Part shown: positions 39,259-50,816 of the stretch, piece after piece
Numbering within the stretch: position 1 is the stretch's first letter
Layout of the letters: the number at the start of each line of letters is the position of its first letter
From: Alphaproteobacteria bacterium
GTDB lineage: Bacteria > Pseudomonadota > Alphaproteobacteria > Caulobacterales > Parvularculaceae
Length of the DNA: 64,000 bases
Direction of reading: 5' to 3'
NCBI GenBank assembly: GCA_016125455.1
Contig: WGLS01000005.1
Span: 1-64,000, forward strand
Notes under the pieces: generated by a model
Told to the model about the DNA's origin: nothing
What the model saw: only the letters and a program-made list of their open reading frames with translations
Databases searched by the model: none
Translations under genes and position numbers: made by a program

Positions 39259-39575
39259 TCACTACCCCCCCCCTTGATCAGCGGAGCTCGAAGCGGACTT
39301 CGGCTCTCCCGCATGAGACCGGAACAACTCCCCGTTCCAGATCACATCAACTATGACGAAGATGTGCAATTGCGACAAGGCACGCAGCGCTGCTTCTGTG
39401 CGCGCGATTCGGGCTATCTCGCGCCCAGCACCATTTTGGAATTTCCTTCTGGAGATCAAAGCTTGTTGATTCTCGCGGCCTCGACAGGGCCGCCCGAGCT
39501 GTTATAGAGCGCCCTTCGACTGGCCTTGGGCGACGCCGCGCATGCGGTCTCCGTGCGGTTTTCGCTCTTGATTTT

Positions 39576-39660
<85 letters not shown>

Positions 39661-39731
39661 AGGAAATTCAGATCGTCGTTCCCGGCCGGGGACGGCGACG
39701 ATCGAACGGATATCAAGAAGGCGGCGCCTAG

Positions 39732-41090
39732 ATGGAAGTAATTGAAAAGTCGGCCGAAGGGCTGGAGCGCAAGTTCATGGTGAAGGTCCCGGCATCGGAG
39801 CTGGACGCCAAGCTTGTCGCCCGGCTTGAGACCATGAAGGGCAATGTCCAGCTCAAGGGCTTCCGCAAGGGCAAGGCGCCAATCTCTTTCCTGAAAAAGA
39901 TGTACGGCCGTGGCGTCATGGGCGAAATCGTGCAGCAGGTGATTTCCGAGACCTCGGCAAAGGCGTTCGCCGAGCGCGACCTGACGCCGGCGCAGCCCCC
40001 GCACCCGCATTTTCATGGCGACATCGAAGCGGTCATGGCCGGCAAGGCGGACCTCGAATACGAAGTCCATGCCGAAGTCCTGCCCGCATTCGACGCGATG
40101 GACGTCGCCGGCCTCACGCTGACCCGGCTCGTCGCCGACGTTGCGGACGAAGAGGTCGATGAGCGCCTGAAGCAGCTTGCGGACCAGAACAAGGACTACG
40201 AAGCGATCGACGGGAAGGCCGCCGAAGAAGGCGATCTCGTCGTTATTGATTTTGTCGGCAAGATCGATGGCGAGGAATTCGAAGGCGGTCGCGGCGACGG
40301 CCACAGCCTCGTTCTCGGCTCCGACGCCTTTATCGCGGGCTTCGAGGAGCAACTCGTCGGGTCAAAACCGGGCGACGAAAAGGTTGTCAAGGTGCGATTC
40401 CCGGCGGAGTACCGGGTCGGCGACCTCGCCGACAAGGACGCGGAGTTCGACGTGCATGTGCACGAAGTGAAGGTCGCGAAGGACATCGAGGTGAACGACG
40501 AGTTCGCCAAGAAGTTCGGCCTCGACGATCTCGCCGCCCTGAAAGACAGTCTGCGCGAGCGGATCGAGTCCGAGCACAAGTCCGCTTCAAGGAACCACCT
40601 CAAGCGCGCGCTTCTCGACAAGCTCGACGAGGCGCACGCGTTCGACCTGCCGAAGAGCATGGTCGATCAGGAGTTCGACCAGATCTGGGCGCAGCTTGAA
40701 GGCGCGGAACTGGACGACGAGGACAAGGACAAGTCCGAGGAGGAACTGAAGGCGGAGTATCGCAAGATCGCCGAGCGTCGGGTGCGCCTCGGGCTCGTTC
40801 TCGCGGAGATCGGCAAAAAGGCCGGCGTCCAGGTGCCGAATGAGCAGCTTCAGCGCGCCGTCCAACAGCAGGCCATGCGCGAGGCGCAGATCCTCCAGAT
40901 GCAGGGGCAGGACGTGACGCCCCAGCAGGTGCTGCAGTATTTCGCCAATAATCCCGAGACGGTCGCCCAGATCCGGGCGCCCCTTTTTGAGGAGCGGGTT
41001 GTCGATTTTATCGTCGAGCGCGCGACGGTGACCGATAAGCCGGTGCCAAAGGAGCGCCTGTACGAGGATCCGGACGGCAAGGACAGCTAG
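39732..41090 (+). CDS. tig: Trigger factor
   Basis: KGFRKGKAPISFLKKMYG, VVIDFVGKIDGEEFEGGRGDGHSLVLGSDAFIAGFEEQLVG. Confidence 0.97.
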   Translation: MEVIEKSAEGLERKFMVKVPASELDAKLVARLETMKGNVQLKGFRKGKAPISFLKKMYGRGVMGEIVQQVISETSAKAFAERDLTPAQPPHPHFHGDIEAVMAGKADLEYEVHAEVLPAFDAMDVAGLTLTRLVADVADEEVDERLKQLADQNKDYEAIDGKAAEEGDLVVIDFVGKIDGEEFEGGRGDGHSLVLGSDAFIAGFEEQLVGSKPGDEKVVKVRFPAEYRVGDLADKDAEFDVHVHEVKVAKDIEVNDEFAKKFGLDDLAALKDSLRERIESEHKSASRNHLKRALLDKLDEAHAFDLPKSMVDQEFDQIWAQLEGAELDDEDKDKSEEELKAEYRKIAERRVRLGLVLAEIGKKAGVQVPNEQLQRAVQQQAMREAQILQMQGQDVTPQQVLQYFANNPETVAQIRAPLFEERVVDFIVERATVTDKPVPKERLYEDPDGKDS

Positions 41091-41176
41091 CGATCAGGCG
41101 ACGCGCCGTGCAAGGCGCGGCGGGTCCATGCGCAAAGCCGGGCTGCCAGTTCCAGGCTCCCAGTTCCGGGCCGCAT

Positions 41177-41217
41177 GTGCCAGTCTGCCTGTGCCAGTCT
41201 GCCTGTGCCGGTCCGCC
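41177..41217 (+). repeat. Short tandem repeat, 14-bp unit GTGCCAGTCTGCCT, about 2.9 copies (last degenerate)
   Basis: gtgccagtctgcct gtgccagtctgcct gtgccggtccgcc. Confidence 0.8.
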
Positions 41218-41511
41218 GCCGGGAATGCATTCGCATCTTCCCTTCCCGGCTCACTATGTGCGGCTCCTCTTGCGCACCTTTGCAACGCCGCCTACCTCAC
41301 GAGCTCCGTCGGCTTTGTGTCGCGCCGGTGGTCTGGCGTTAAGGTTTGATCGCTTAGGCTCAGCCTTGCGGCCGCTGGTCGTGGGGCGCCGCCGGGCCTT
41401 CGATCGCGGACTTGAGCGTCCGTCGGTTGCGTCGTCCGACGCGGCCCTTTTTTGACCCGCCACCGCCACGGCACGCCATCCGCGCCGCCTATTGGAGAAC
41501 GAGCCCCCGAG

Positions 41512-42138
41512 ATGAAAGACCCCCGCGAAATCTATATGAATACCCTCGTCCCGATGGTGGTCGAGCAGTCGAGCCGCGGCGAACGCGCGTTTGATATCTA
41601 TTCCCGCCTACTGAAGGAGCGGATCATTTTCCTGTCCGGGCCCGTGAACGACGCGGTCTCGACCCTTGTGGTCGCCCAGCTCCTGTTCCTCGAAGCAGAG
41701 AACCCGAAGAAGGAAATATCGTTCTATATCAACTCGCCGGGCGGGTCGGTGTCGGCCGGCATGGCAATGTATGACACGATGCAGTTCATCCGGCCCGCCG
41801 TCTCGACGATGGTGACGGGCATGGCGGCCTCGATGGGCTCGCTGCTGCTCACCGCCGGCGCGAAGGACCTCAGGTTCTCCCTGCCGAACTCGCGGATCAT
41901 GGTTCACCAGCCGTCGGGCGGGTTCCAGGGCCAGGCGTCGGATATCGAGCGTCACGCCCAGGACATCATCAAGATCAAGCGGCGACTCAATGAAATCTAC
42001 GTGAAGCACACCGGCCAGCCCTATGAGGTTATTGAGCGGACCCTTGATCGGGACCACTTCATGGATCCGGAAGAAGCCGTTGAGTTCGGCCTCGTCGACA
42101 AGGTGATCGACCAGCGCGCTGCGCCGGATGAGGACTGA
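41512..42138 (+). CDS. clpP: ATP-dependent Clp protease proteolytic subunit
   Basis: [39 protein letters not shown]...[11 protein letters not shown]...[21 protein letters not shown]. Confidence 0.97.
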   Translation: MKDPREIYMNTLVPMVVEQSSRGERAFDIYSRLLKERIIFLSGPVNDAVSTLVVAQLLFLEAENPKKEISFYINSPGGSVSAGMAMYDTMQFIRPAVSTMVTGMAASMGSLLLTAGAKDLRFSLPNSRIMVHQPSGGFQGQASDIERHAQDIIKIKRRLNEIYVKHTGQPYEVIERTLDRDHFMDPEEAVEFGLVDKVIDQRAAPDED

Positions 42139-42602
42139 CGTTCAGGAAGCGGCCAAGGCTATTGATTGGCGACCCGTCACGTGATGCGATTGGATTTCGC
42201 CGCCGGCGTTTACGTTCCGGCGGCGTCGATGTCGCGATTATTGCTGTTTTTGGCGCAATTCGTGCAGTGCAGGTTGGCGATTGTGAGCTAACTGCGGTTA
42301 GGGTCGAATAGCGCGGGAATTCGCGTCGAGGTTGCCGGCGTCCGGAAAACGTCGCGGGCGTCGGCCGGGCCAGGCGAGATGAAAATGCCGTCGGCGGGGC
42401 CGAAAGCCGCCACCGACGCCGGGACGCGGCAAGTTCGTATCCGGTTGGGTCCTTTTCAGGGCCGGAAAATAGGGCGACAGTACCGGATGGCGGTTTCCGC
42501 TTTCCCGGGGCGCACCGCCCGGAACGTGACCGGCGCCGGATCGGCGTCAACGCATTGGACGCCGGCGACCTGCCGGATCGACACAAGGGCCTCGCAGCTG
42601 CG

Positions 42603-43913
42603 ATGGCCGCAGGGAGTAAGAGCAGCGTGAGCAAGGTTGGTGGAAAAAGCGGGGGCGGCGACGGCAAGAACACCCTCTACTGCTCCTTCTGCGGCAAGAG
42701 CCAGCACGAGGTGCGCAAACTGATCGCCGGGCCGACGGTATTCATCTGCGATGAATGCGTTGAACTGTGCATGGACATCATACGCGAGGAATCGAAGTCT
42801 TCGCTGGTGAAGGCCGGCGACGGCGTTCCTTCGCCAAAGCACATCCAGGGCGTGCTCGACGATTACGTGATTGGCCAGAACCACGCCAAGCGGGTGCTTT
42901 CCGTCGCGGTTCACAACCACTACAAACGCTTGAATCACGCCACCAAGAACAACGACGTCGAGCTTGCCAAGTCGAACATCCTGCTCGTCGGGCCCACCGG
43001 GTCGGGCAAGACGCTGCTTGCCCAGACCCTCGCGCGCATCCTCGACGTGCCGTTCACGATGGCCGATGCGACGACCCTCACCGAGGCGGGCTATGTGGGC
43101 GAAGACGTCGAAAACATCATCCTGAAGCTTCTTCAGTCTGCTGACTATAATGTCGAGCGGGCCCAGCGCGGCATCGTCTATATCGACGAAGTCGACAAGA
43201 TTTCGCGCAAATCGGACAATCCGTCGATCACCCGGGACGTCTCGGGCGAAGGCGTCCAGCAAGCGCTTTTGAAAATCATGGAAGGCACGGTCGCCTCCGT
43301 GCCGCCACAGGGCGGGCGCAAGCATCCGCAGCAGGAGTTCCTGCAGGTCGACACGACGAACATACTTTTCATTGTCGGCGGCGCATTTGCGGGCCTGGAA
43401 AAGGTCATCGCCGCGCGCGGCACCGGCACCTCGATCGGGTTCGCCGCCGACGTAAAATCGCCTGACGACCGCCGCGTTGGCGAAGTGTTGCGCGAAGTCG
43501 AACCGGAAGACCTCCTGAAATTTGGCCTCATCCCGGAATTCGTTGGACGTCTGCCGGTGATCGCGACGCTCGAAGACCTCGATGAAAGCGCGCTTATCGA
43601 GATCCTGACGTCGCCGAAGAACGCGCTCGTCAAGCAGTACCAGCGCCTGTTCGAGATGGAGGACGTGAAGCTCACCTTCTCCGAAGATGCGCTGGCGCAG
43701 ATTGCGCGGCGGGCGATCGCCCGAAAGACCGGCGCCCGCGGCCTGCGCTCGATCATGGAAGGCATCCTGCTTGATTCGATGTTCGAGCTGCCGACCATGG
43801 ACGGCGTCGTCGAAGTTGTCGTCAACGCAGAGGTCGTCGAAGGGAATGCAGCGCCGCTGCTGATCTACGAGGACCGTAAGGACAAGACGGCCGAGGCGGA
43901 CGCATCGGCCTAA
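42603..43913 (+). CDS. clpX: ATP-dependent Clp protease ATP-binding subunit ClpX
   Basis: [30 protein letters not shown] zinc finger; [46 protein letters not shown]. Confidence 0.97.
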   Translation: MAAGSKSSVSKVGGKSGGGDGKNTLYCSFCGKSQHEVRKLIAGPTVFICDECVELCMDIIREESKSSLVKAGDGVPSPKHIQGVLDDYVIGQNHAKRVLSVAVHNHYKRLNHATKNNDVELAKSNILLVGPTGSGKTLLAQTLARILDVPFTMADATTLTEAGYVGEDVENIILKLLQSADYNVERAQRGIVYIDEVDKISRKSDNPSITRDVSGEGVQQALLKIMEGTVASVPPQGGRKHPQQEFLQVDTTNILFIVGGAFAGLEKVIAARGTGTSIGFAADVKSPDDRRVGEVLREVEPEDLLKFGLIPEFVGRLPVIATLEDLDESALIEILTSPKNALVKQYQRLFEMEDVKLTFSEDALAQIARRAIARKTGARGLRSIMEGILLDSMFELPTMDGVVEVVVNAEVVEGNAAPLLIYEDRKDKTAEADASA

Positions 43914-43963
43914 GCCATGCGAGAATGGGCCTCCCTGGCCCCTGCGGCAAAATCTTCATGGCG

Positions 43964-43992
43964 CGGCCCGTTCGTCAAAGAACGGGCCGTTT
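43964..43992 (+). terminator. Rho-independent terminator after clpX
   Basis: cggcccgttc-gtcaaa-gaacgggccg then ttt. Confidence 0.75.
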
Positions 43993-44265
43993 GCTTGCCG
44001 CCGGCGCTTCCCGGGCGTCGCGATTTTTCCCCAACAGGTCGAATTTAAGGCGCGCCTGCGACTTGCGGAACGTCGCCTTAATCAGGAACCTTTAGGATTA
44101 ACGGGCGCTTGCCTGGCCAGTTGAAACCGTGCGGGCCGTCGCCACATACTTCGGGCGCTGGTCGCCGCGCGCCGAAGGGACGTCGGAAACTTCGAGTCGC
44201 TCTAAAGGGACTGCATGCGCATCGATCGCCCGCTGTCGCGGGGATGCGAACCGATAGGAAAGTGA

Positions 44266-46659
44266 ATGACTGATCCATTGATCCTGCCCGTGCTGCCGCT
44301 GCGCGACATTGTCGTGTTTCCCAATATGGTCGTGCCGTTGTTTGTCGGGCGGGAAAAATCCGTACGCGCCCTCGAGAATGTCATGGAGAACGACCGCAAG
44401 ATCGTTCTGGTGTCGCAAAAGGACGCCGCCGACAACGATCCTTCAACGGACGACATCTACGAGATAGGCGTCGTCGCGTCTGTCCTTCAGTTGCTGAAGT
44501 TGCCGGACGGCACCGTCAAGGTGCTTGTCGAGGGGGAAGGGCGCGCGCGGATCGTCAAGTTCGTGCGGACTGACGATTTCTTCGAGGCCGAGATCGAGAC
44601 GCCGGTAGAGATATCGGCCGACGAGTCCGAGACGGACGCGTTGTCGCGATCTGTGACGTCGAAGTTCGAGGAATACGTAAAGCTGAACAAGCGGGTGCCG
44701 CCCGAAGTGATCGTCTCGGTCAATCAGATCGAGGAGCCGGCGCAGCTTGCCGACACGATCGCATCGCACCTCAACATCAAGATTGCCGAAAAGCAGGAGC
44801 TGCTTGAAATTTTTGGCGTCGCCGAGCGGCTTGAGCGGGTCTACGGCCTGATGGAAGGCGAGATGAGCGTCCTCCAGGTCGAGAAAAAGATCCGCAACCG
44901 CGTCAAACGGCAGATGGAGAAGACGCAGCGCGAGTACTACCTCAACGAGCAGATGAAGGCGATCCAGAAGGAGCTGGGCGAGAGCGACGATGGTCGCGAT
45001 GAAGTTGCTGAGCTTGAGGAGCGCATCGCCAAGACGAAGCTGTCGAAGGAAGCCAAGCAAAAGGCGGAATCAGAGCTGAAGAAGCTGCGCCAGATGTCGC
45101 CGATGTCGGCGGAATCGACCGTGGTGCGCAATTATCTCGACTGGCTGCTGTCCATTCCCTGGAGCAACAAGTCGAAGGTCAAGAGCGATCTCGAGAAGGC
45201 CGAAGAAATTCTGGATACAGATCATTACGGGCTTGAAAAGGTCAAGGAGAGGATCCTCGAGTATCTCGCCGTGCAAAAACGCATGAGCAAGATGAAGGGA
45301 CCGATCCTTTGTCTCGTTGGCCCGCCGGGCGTCGGCAAGACGTCTCTTGGCAAGTCGATCGCCCAGGCGACAGGCCGTGAGTTCGTGCGCGTGTCACTCG
45401 GCGGCGTGCGCGACGAGGCTGAAATCCGCGGCCACCGCCGAACCTATATCGGCTCCATGCCCGGCAAGGTCATCCAGTCGATGAAGAAGGCAAAGAAGTC
45501 TAACCCGCTGTTCCTGCTCGATGAAATCGACAAGATGGGCCATGACTTCAGGGGCGACCCGTCTTCGGCGCTGCTGGAGGTGCTCGATCCGGAACAGAAT
45601 GCGACGTTTACGGATCATTATCTTGAGGTCGACTATGACCTCTCCGACGTGATGTTTGTTACGACGGCGAACAGCCTCAACATGCCGCAACCGCTGCTCG
45701 ACCGGATGGAGATCATCCGTATCCCCGGCTACACCGAGGACGAGAAAATGGAAATCGCCAAGCGGCACCTCATTCCGAAGCAGCGGAAAGAGCATGGCCT
45801 TTCCGAGGAAGAATGGCGCGTGACAGACGATGGCTTGCGCGAACTGATCCGTCGTTATACGCGCGAAGCGGGCGTGCGGAGCCTTGAGCGCGAGATTGCG
45901 CGTCTCGCCCGCAAGTCGGTGCGCGACATCGAGACAAAGAAGCGGACGAGCGTCGAGGTCACGAAGGAGATCGTCGGCGAGTACGCCGGCGTGCCGAAGT
46001 ACCGCTATGGCGAAATTGACGGAGAGGACCAGGTTGGCATCGTCACAGGTCTCGCCTGGACAAGCGTCGGGGGCGATATCCTGACGATTGAGGCAGTGCG
46101 CATGCCGGGCAAGGGCAGGATGACGCCGACCGGCAACCTGAAGGACGTCATGAAGGAATCGGTCTCTGCCGCGTCGTCCTACGTGCGCAGCCGCGCGACG
46201 CAGTTCGGCATCGAACCGCCCGAGTTCGACAAGACCGACATCCACATCCACGTGCCCGAGGGCGCAACGCCGAAGGACGGTCCGTCGGCGGGCGTCGCCA
46301 TGGCGACCGCGATCGTTTCCGTACTGACGGGCCTGCCCGTGCACAAGGATATCGCCATGACCGGGGAGATTTCCCTGCGCGGCCGGGTGCTTGCGATTGG
46401 CGGGCTGAAGGAGAAGCTACTCGCGGCGCTGCGCGCCGGGATAAAGACCGTGCTGATCCCCGAGGAGAACGAAAAGGACCTTGCGGACATTCCGGACAAC
46501 GTCAAGAACAACCTGACTATCATCCCGGTACGGACGGTTGACGATGTCCTTGGCCACGCGCTCACCGGTCGGCTGACGCCGATCAAGTGGACGCCGCCGG
46601 CAACCGCACAGGCGCCCGCGGCCGGCGAGGAAGACGGATCGGGCATGGTCGCCCATTAG
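44266..46659 (+). CDS. lon: ATP-dependent protease La (Lon)
   Basis: [56 protein letters not shown] catalytic Ser. Confidence 0.98.
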   Translation: MTDPLILPVLPLRDIVVFPNMVVPLFVGREKSVRALENVMENDRKIVLVSQKDAADNDPSTDDIYEIGVVASVLQLLKLPDGTVKVLVEGEGRARIVKFVRTDDFFEAEIETPVEISADESETDALSRSVTSKFEEYVKLNKRVPPEVIVSVNQIEEPAQLADTIASHLNIKIAEKQELLEIFGVAERLERVYGLMEGEMSVLQVEKKIRNRVKRQMEKTQREYYLNEQMKAIQKELGESDDGRDEVAELEERIAKTKLSKEAKQKAESELKKLRQMSPMSAESTVVRNYLDWLLSIPWSNKSKVKSDLEKAEEILDTDHYGLEKVKERILEYLAVQKRMSKMKGPILCLVGPPGVGKTSLGKSIAQATGREFVRVSLGGVRDEAEIRGHRRTYIGSMPGKVIQSMKKAKKSNPLFLLDEIDKMGHDFRGDPSSALLEVLDPEQNATFTDHYLEVDYDLSDVMFVTTANSLNMPQPLLDRMEIIRIPGYTEDEKMEIAKRHLIPKQRKEHGLSEEEWRVTDDGLRELIRRYTREAGVRSLEREIARLARKSVRDIETKKRTSVEVTKEIVGEYAGVPKYRYGEIDGEDQVGIVTGLAWTSVGGDILTIEAVRMPGKGRMTPTGNLKDVMKESVSAASSYVRSRATQFGIEPPEFDKTDIHIHVPEGATPKDGPSAGVAMATAIVSVLTGLPVHKDIAMTGEISLRGRVLAIGGLKEKLLAALRAGIKTVLIPEENEKDLADIPDNVKNNLTIIPVRTVDDVLGHALTGRLTPIKWTPPATAQAPAAGEEDGSGMVAH

Positions 46660-46703
46660 GTGCGGTCGCGCTGGCGGCTGCGCCTGCGAAGACGCAAAAA
46701 CGC

Positions 46704-46736
46704 CGCGCCGCAAGGGGTTTCCTTGCGGCGCGTTTT
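46704..46736 (+). terminator. Rho-independent terminator after lon
   Basis: cgcgccgcaagg-ggttt-ccttgcggcgcg then tttt. Confidence 0.85.
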
Positions 46737-46755
46737 CGCATTAGGAACTCGCGCC

Positions 46756-47154
46756 ATGACCGAACGACAGGGCGGCTACGCCTTCCCCACCAGCGCCGTT
46801 TCCGCCGAGGACTGCCGCGAGATGTCCGAGGTTCGTGCGGAGATTGATCGGCTCGACCGGATCGTCGTTGCCCTGCTCGCGGAACGAACGCGCTATATCG
46901 AGGCGGCAGGGCGCATCAAGGGTCGGGTCGATGACGTCCGGCTCGAGTGGCGGATCGAGGAAGTCGTCTCGAAGGTCCTGGCGGCCGCGGCGAGGGAAGA
47001 TCTGCCTCCGGATATCGCCGAACCGGTCTGGCGGCTGCTGATCGATCGTTCGATCGCCCACGAATTTGATGTCTGGCGCGCGCTGCGCGCGGATGAACCA
47101 GCTTCGGCGGAATCTACGGTTGAATCGGAAAAAGACTTGAGATCAATGCCTTAG
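46756..47154 (+). CDS. Chorismate mutase-like protein
   Basis: VRAEIDRLDRIVVALLAERTRYIEAAGRIKG...DLPPDIAEPVWRLLIDRSIAHE (AroQ type). Confidence 0.87.
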   Translation: MTERQGGYAFPTSAVSAEDCREMSEVRAEIDRLDRIVVALLAERTRYIEAAGRIKGRVDDVRLEWRIEEVVSKVLAAAAREDLPPDIAEPVWRLLIDRSIAHEFDVWRALRADEPASAESTVESEKDLRSMP

Positions 47155-47284
47155 TGGCGTCTTCGGCATCGACGCCAAGGCGTCGTCGCGGTGGCGGCGA
47201 TGTCATTTTGGACGGTTCGGCTGCGGATGTATTAACCTCCCCAGAATCGCGGCAGACCGTCGTGCATAGCTGAAAGGGCCGACA

Positions 47285-47557
47285 ATGAACAAAAATGAAT
47301 TCATCGACCGCGTTGCGGACATGGCGGGGATTACCAAGTCGGACGCCGCCAAAGCCGTCGACGCCGTATTTGACGCCATCACCGACGCGCTGAAAAAAGG
47401 CGACGACGTTCGTCTCGTCGGTTTCGGGACATTCTCCGCGGCAAAGCGCGCCGCACGGGAAGGTCGCAATCCGCGTACGGGCGCGACGATCCAGATCCCG
47501 GCGTCGATCCAGCCGAAGTTCTCAGCCGGCAAGGGCCTGAAAGACGCACTGAACTAG
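47285..47557 (+). CDS. hup: HU family DNA-binding protein
   Basis: MNKNEFIDRVADMAGITKSDAAKAVDAVFDAITDALKKGDDVRLVGFGTFSAAKRAAREGRNPRTGATIQIPAS. Confidence 0.97.
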   Translation: MNKNEFIDRVADMAGITKSDAAKAVDAVFDAITDALKKGDDVRLVGFGTFSAAKRAAREGRNPRTGATIQIPASIQPKFSAGKGLKDALN

Positions 47558-47886
47558 GGCGTTTTCTTGCCAGGCGGGCGGCGGTTGGTCGTCAGGGATC
47601 GCCGCGCGACAATAGTCCGGCGCAACCCTGCCGAACGGTAGACGCGGGTTTCTCAGGGTCGCGAGCCCGACGGGCTAATGGTGTGCACGAAGCGGGACGC
47701 AGGCGGGGGCAGCCCTCGGCGTCCCGTTCATGCGTCTGGGGAAATGATCGCGGCGCGTTGGGGCGGCCATCGCCTCAGCCGCAGCCGCGATGCCATAGAC
47801 GTCATTGGCGTTGGCCGGTATATCCCGCGCTGGCGATGCGTGTTCGTCTCACGCGTTTTACGACGCGACGCATGTTGCGTCGCTAC

Positions 47887-47962
47887 GGGCGGTTAGCTCA
47901 GCTGGAAGAGCGGCTGGTTTACACCCAGTAGGTCGGCGGTTCGAACCCGTCACCGCCCACCA
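47887..47962 (+). tRNA. tRNA-Val (TAC)
   Basis: gggcggttagctcagctggaagagcggctggtttacacccagtaggtcggcggttcgaacccgtcaccgcccacca; anticodon loop tttacac. Confidence 0.95.
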
Positions 47963-48018
47963 TGCCATCGACCCTCGGACTCTCAGGACGCCCATTGCGC
48001 GAGTCTACGCGCAGCGCC

Positions 48019-49023
48019 TCAGGCAGCGCCGCCGGCAATGATCGGGAGGCCCAGCCACGCCGTGTACGCAATATAACCGGCAAGGAGAACGCCGCCCTCG
48101 GCCCGCGAGACGCGCCAGTTTGTGGCGGCCATTGCAAGCAACGCGGCGGTCGCGCCCAGCATCACCCAGATGTCGAACGTCGCGATCGATGGCGCCACCT
48201 CAATCGGGCGCACAAGGGCCGTCACGCCGAGGATGAACAGCACATTGTAGATGTTGGAGCCGACGATATTGCCGAAAGCGATGTCATTCTGGCGTCGCAG
48301 CGCCGCGGCGACGGACGTCACGAGCTCCGGCAGGGAGGTGCCTACCGCGACGACCGTCAGTCCAATGACGGCCTCGGAGACGCCCAGGTTCGAGGCAAGT
48401 TCGATCGCGCTTGCGACCAGCCATTTCGCGCCAAGCACCGTGAGCGCGAGACCCACGATCATGAAGCCGGCGCTTGCCGCCATCGAACTGCTGAACGCGC
48501 CGCCTCCTTCAGTGAGGTCCGCGTCCGGGACGGCTGCTTCGGCGACCTCAACCGCCGGCGGCGTCGCCGCCGCCTGGTGTGATCGCTCCTGCCGGATGCA
48601 GAATAAAATGTAGCCGGCGAGGGCGGCGACAAAGGCGGCGCCGGCCGCCGGATGCAATCGGCCCACCAGCACGACGGCAAGGCACATCAGCGAGACGGCC
48701 GCCAGCACCGCGCCGTCTCGCCGGAACGCGACCTTGTCGACGACAATCGGGTGCAGCAACGCAGCGACGCCGAGGATCAACAGGATGTTGGCGATGTTGC
48801 TGCCGACTACATTCCCGATGGCGATACCCGGGGAATTGGCGAAAGCGGCCTGGAGGCTCGTTACAAGTTCGGGCGTCGACGTTCCAAAGCCCACGAGAGT
48901 GAGGCCGATGAGGAGCGGCGAGACGCCGAGGCGGCCCGCAATTCCTGACGCGCCGCGAACCAGAAGATCCCCGCCGAGAACAAGCACGATCAATCCGCCG
49001 ATCAGCATCGCGTAGAGGGTCAA
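48019..49023 (-). CDS. Calcium/sodium antiporter (CaCA family, YrbG-like)
   Basis: TLVGFGTSTPELVTSLQAAFANSPGIAIGNVVGSNIANILLILG and internal repeat VAVGTSLPELVTSVAAALRRQNDIAFGNIVGSNIYNVLFILG. Confidence 0.95.
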   Translation of the reverse strand: MTLYAMLIGGLIVLVLGGDLLVRGASGIAGRLGVSPLLIGLTLVGFGTSTPELVTSLQAAFANSPGIAIGNVVGSNIANILLILGVAALLHPIVVDKVAFRRDGAVLAAVSLMCLAVVLVGRLHPAAGAAFVAALAGYILFCIRQERSHQAAATPPAVEVAEAAVPDADLTEGGGAFSSSMAASAGFMIVGLALTVLGAKWLVASAIELASNLGVSEAVIGLTVVAVGTSLPELVTSVAAALRRQNDIAFGNIVGSNIYNVLFILGVTALVRPIEVAPSIATFDIWVMLGATAALLAMAATNWRVSRAEGGVLLAGYIAYTAWLGLPIIAGGAA

Positions 49024-49355
49024 TTTGGTTCCTTGGCGTCTGGGAATGCTATAGCTGGCAGCTGTTCATTCGGCGGGTTGCTTGCGAGTCGCGGCCGGCG
49101 GTCGCGGCGGGGTCAATCGCCGCGCGCTGGTTGCAGCGACGTTCATATAGATTATTCCTGTAGGGACGAACACCCCTCTTCATTCGGCATGGCGCACGTC
49201 AAACAGATACATGCCGTTCCGGCAGGGCGCCGCCCGACCTAAATTTTCGTCCACTTCGCAAAACCCATTGACGAGGCGACCGCGCCGGCGGATTCTCTAA
49301 GGCGCGGCGTTTTGATGAGCCCGATGCCGGGCGCGCCTGCGGGGACTGGGGCCGT

Positions 49356-50777
49356 ATGCAATGGCTCCGCATCCGTTCCGTCGAAAGCCTCGGCGGCGGC
49401 GAACATTCGTCTCTCAAGCGCACGCTTGGCGCAGTCGACCTCACACTGTTGGGCATCGGCTGCATCATCGGTACAGGGGTTTTCGTGCTTACCGGCGTGG
49501 CGGCGGCCAGATACGCCGGACCCGGACTGATGTTGTCATTCGCTCTGGCCGGCCTTGCGTGCGCTTTTGCGGCGCTGGTCTATGCCGAACTCGCTGCGAT
49601 GGTTCCGGTCTCGGGCAGCGCCTACACCTATTCCTATGCGACGATGGGCGAGGCGGTCGCGTGGATCGTCGGCTGGAACCTCGTCCTTGAATACGCGGTC
49701 AGCGCAGGCGCCGTCGCGGCGGGATGGTCGGGATACTTTACCGGCATCCTCGGGCAACTGGGGGTCGTCCTGCCGGCGGCGATCACCAATGTCCCCGCAG
49801 AAGGCGGCGTCATGGACGTTCCGGCGACGGCTATTGCCTTGTTGGTCACGGGGTTGCTTGTCAACGGCGTCCGGCATGGTGCGCGCGTCAATGCCGCGCT
49901 CGTCTTTGTCAAACTATTTGCAATACTGCTGTTTCTTGCGCTCGCAGGGCCAAAAGTCGACGCAGATTTATGGACGCCCTTCGCGCCTTTCGGCTGGCAG
50001 GGCATCGCGACCGGCGCTGCGATCATTTTCTTCGCCTATATTGGCTTCGACGCCGTCGCGACTGCGGCCGAAGAAACGCGCGATCCCCAGCGCAATCTGC
50101 CAATCGGCATTATTGCCTCGCTTCTCATCTGCACGGCGATCTATCTTACGGTCGCCGCGGTGCTGACCGGCGTTGCGCCCTATACGTCGCTGGACGTCAA
50201 GGAGCCCGTCGCCTTTGCGCTTCGGTTGATTGGCTACGATTTTGGCGCGGCGGTGGTCGCGGCAGGCGCGCTCGCAGGCATTACGACGGTCTTGCTTGTG
50301 CTGATCTTCGCCCAGGCCCGCATATTTTTCGTCATGGCGCGAGACGGCCTGTTGCCAACATTCCTGTCCCGGATAAATGCGGCCCACGGCACGCCGCAGA
50401 TCGCCACATTGCTCACGGGGATTGGCGTCGCCGGCGTCGCTGGTTTCCTGCCATTAGGGGCGATCGCCGAGTTGTCGAACATAGGCACCTTGTTCGCGTT
50501 CGTCGCCGTGTCGCTCGGCGTCATGATCCTGCGTCGCGCCCGTCCCGACATCGTTCGACCATTTCGCACGCCGGTGCTGTGGTTTGTGGGGCCGGCGGCG
50601 GTGGCAAGTTGCGGCTATCTGATGATCAGCCTCCCGGCGACCACCTGGGTGCGGTTCGGGATCTGGTCAGTCATCGGCGCCATCGTCTACGCGGCGTACG
50701 GCTATCGCCGCAGTCCGCTTCGCCGCGACCTGGCTGCGCCGACGCCAGAAAGTGCGGCTGGGTCGCCATCCGCCTAG
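49356..50777 (+). CDS. Amino acid permease (APC superfamily)
   Basis: LTLLGIGCIIGTGVFVLTG, YAELAAMVPVSGSAYTYSYATMGEAVAWIVGWNLVLEY; 12 TM-like pattern. Confidence 0.95.
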   Translation: MQWLRIRSVESLGGGEHSSLKRTLGAVDLTLLGIGCIIGTGVFVLTGVAAARYAGPGLMLSFALAGLACAFAALVYAELAAMVPVSGSAYTYSYATMGEAVAWIVGWNLVLEYAVSAGAVAAGWSGYFTGILGQLGVVLPAAITNVPAEGGVMDVPATAIALLVTGLLVNGVRHGARVNAALVFVKLFAILLFLALAGPKVDADLWTPFAPFGWQGIATGAAIIFFAYIGFDAVATAAEETRDPQRNLPIGIIASLLICTAIYLTVAAVLTGVAPYTSLDVKEPVAFALRLIGYDFGAAVVAAGALAGITTVLLVLIFAQARIFFVMARDGLLPTFLSRINAAHGTPQIATLLTGIGVAGVAGFLPLGAIAELSNIGTLFAFVAVSLGVMILRRARPDIVRPFRTPVLWFVGPAAVASCGYLMISLPATTWVRFGIWSVIGAIVYAAYGYRRSPLRRDLAAPTPESAAGSPSA

Positions 50778-50816
50778 TTTCGACCTCCTGGAAAAATTCT
50801 TGCCGGGAAGCTTGAG

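Noticed and set aside
39262-39459. Upstream 65-aa ORF fused to the NDT/TIR-like gene by slippage
   Set aside because: It is already in frame with the downstream gene and separated by TAG; a one-base slip would skip the TAG but leave the downstream frame wrong.
49024-49355. Riboswitch upstream of the amino acid permease
   Set aside because: Long leader present, but no recognisable aptamer core or terminator switch could be read by eye.
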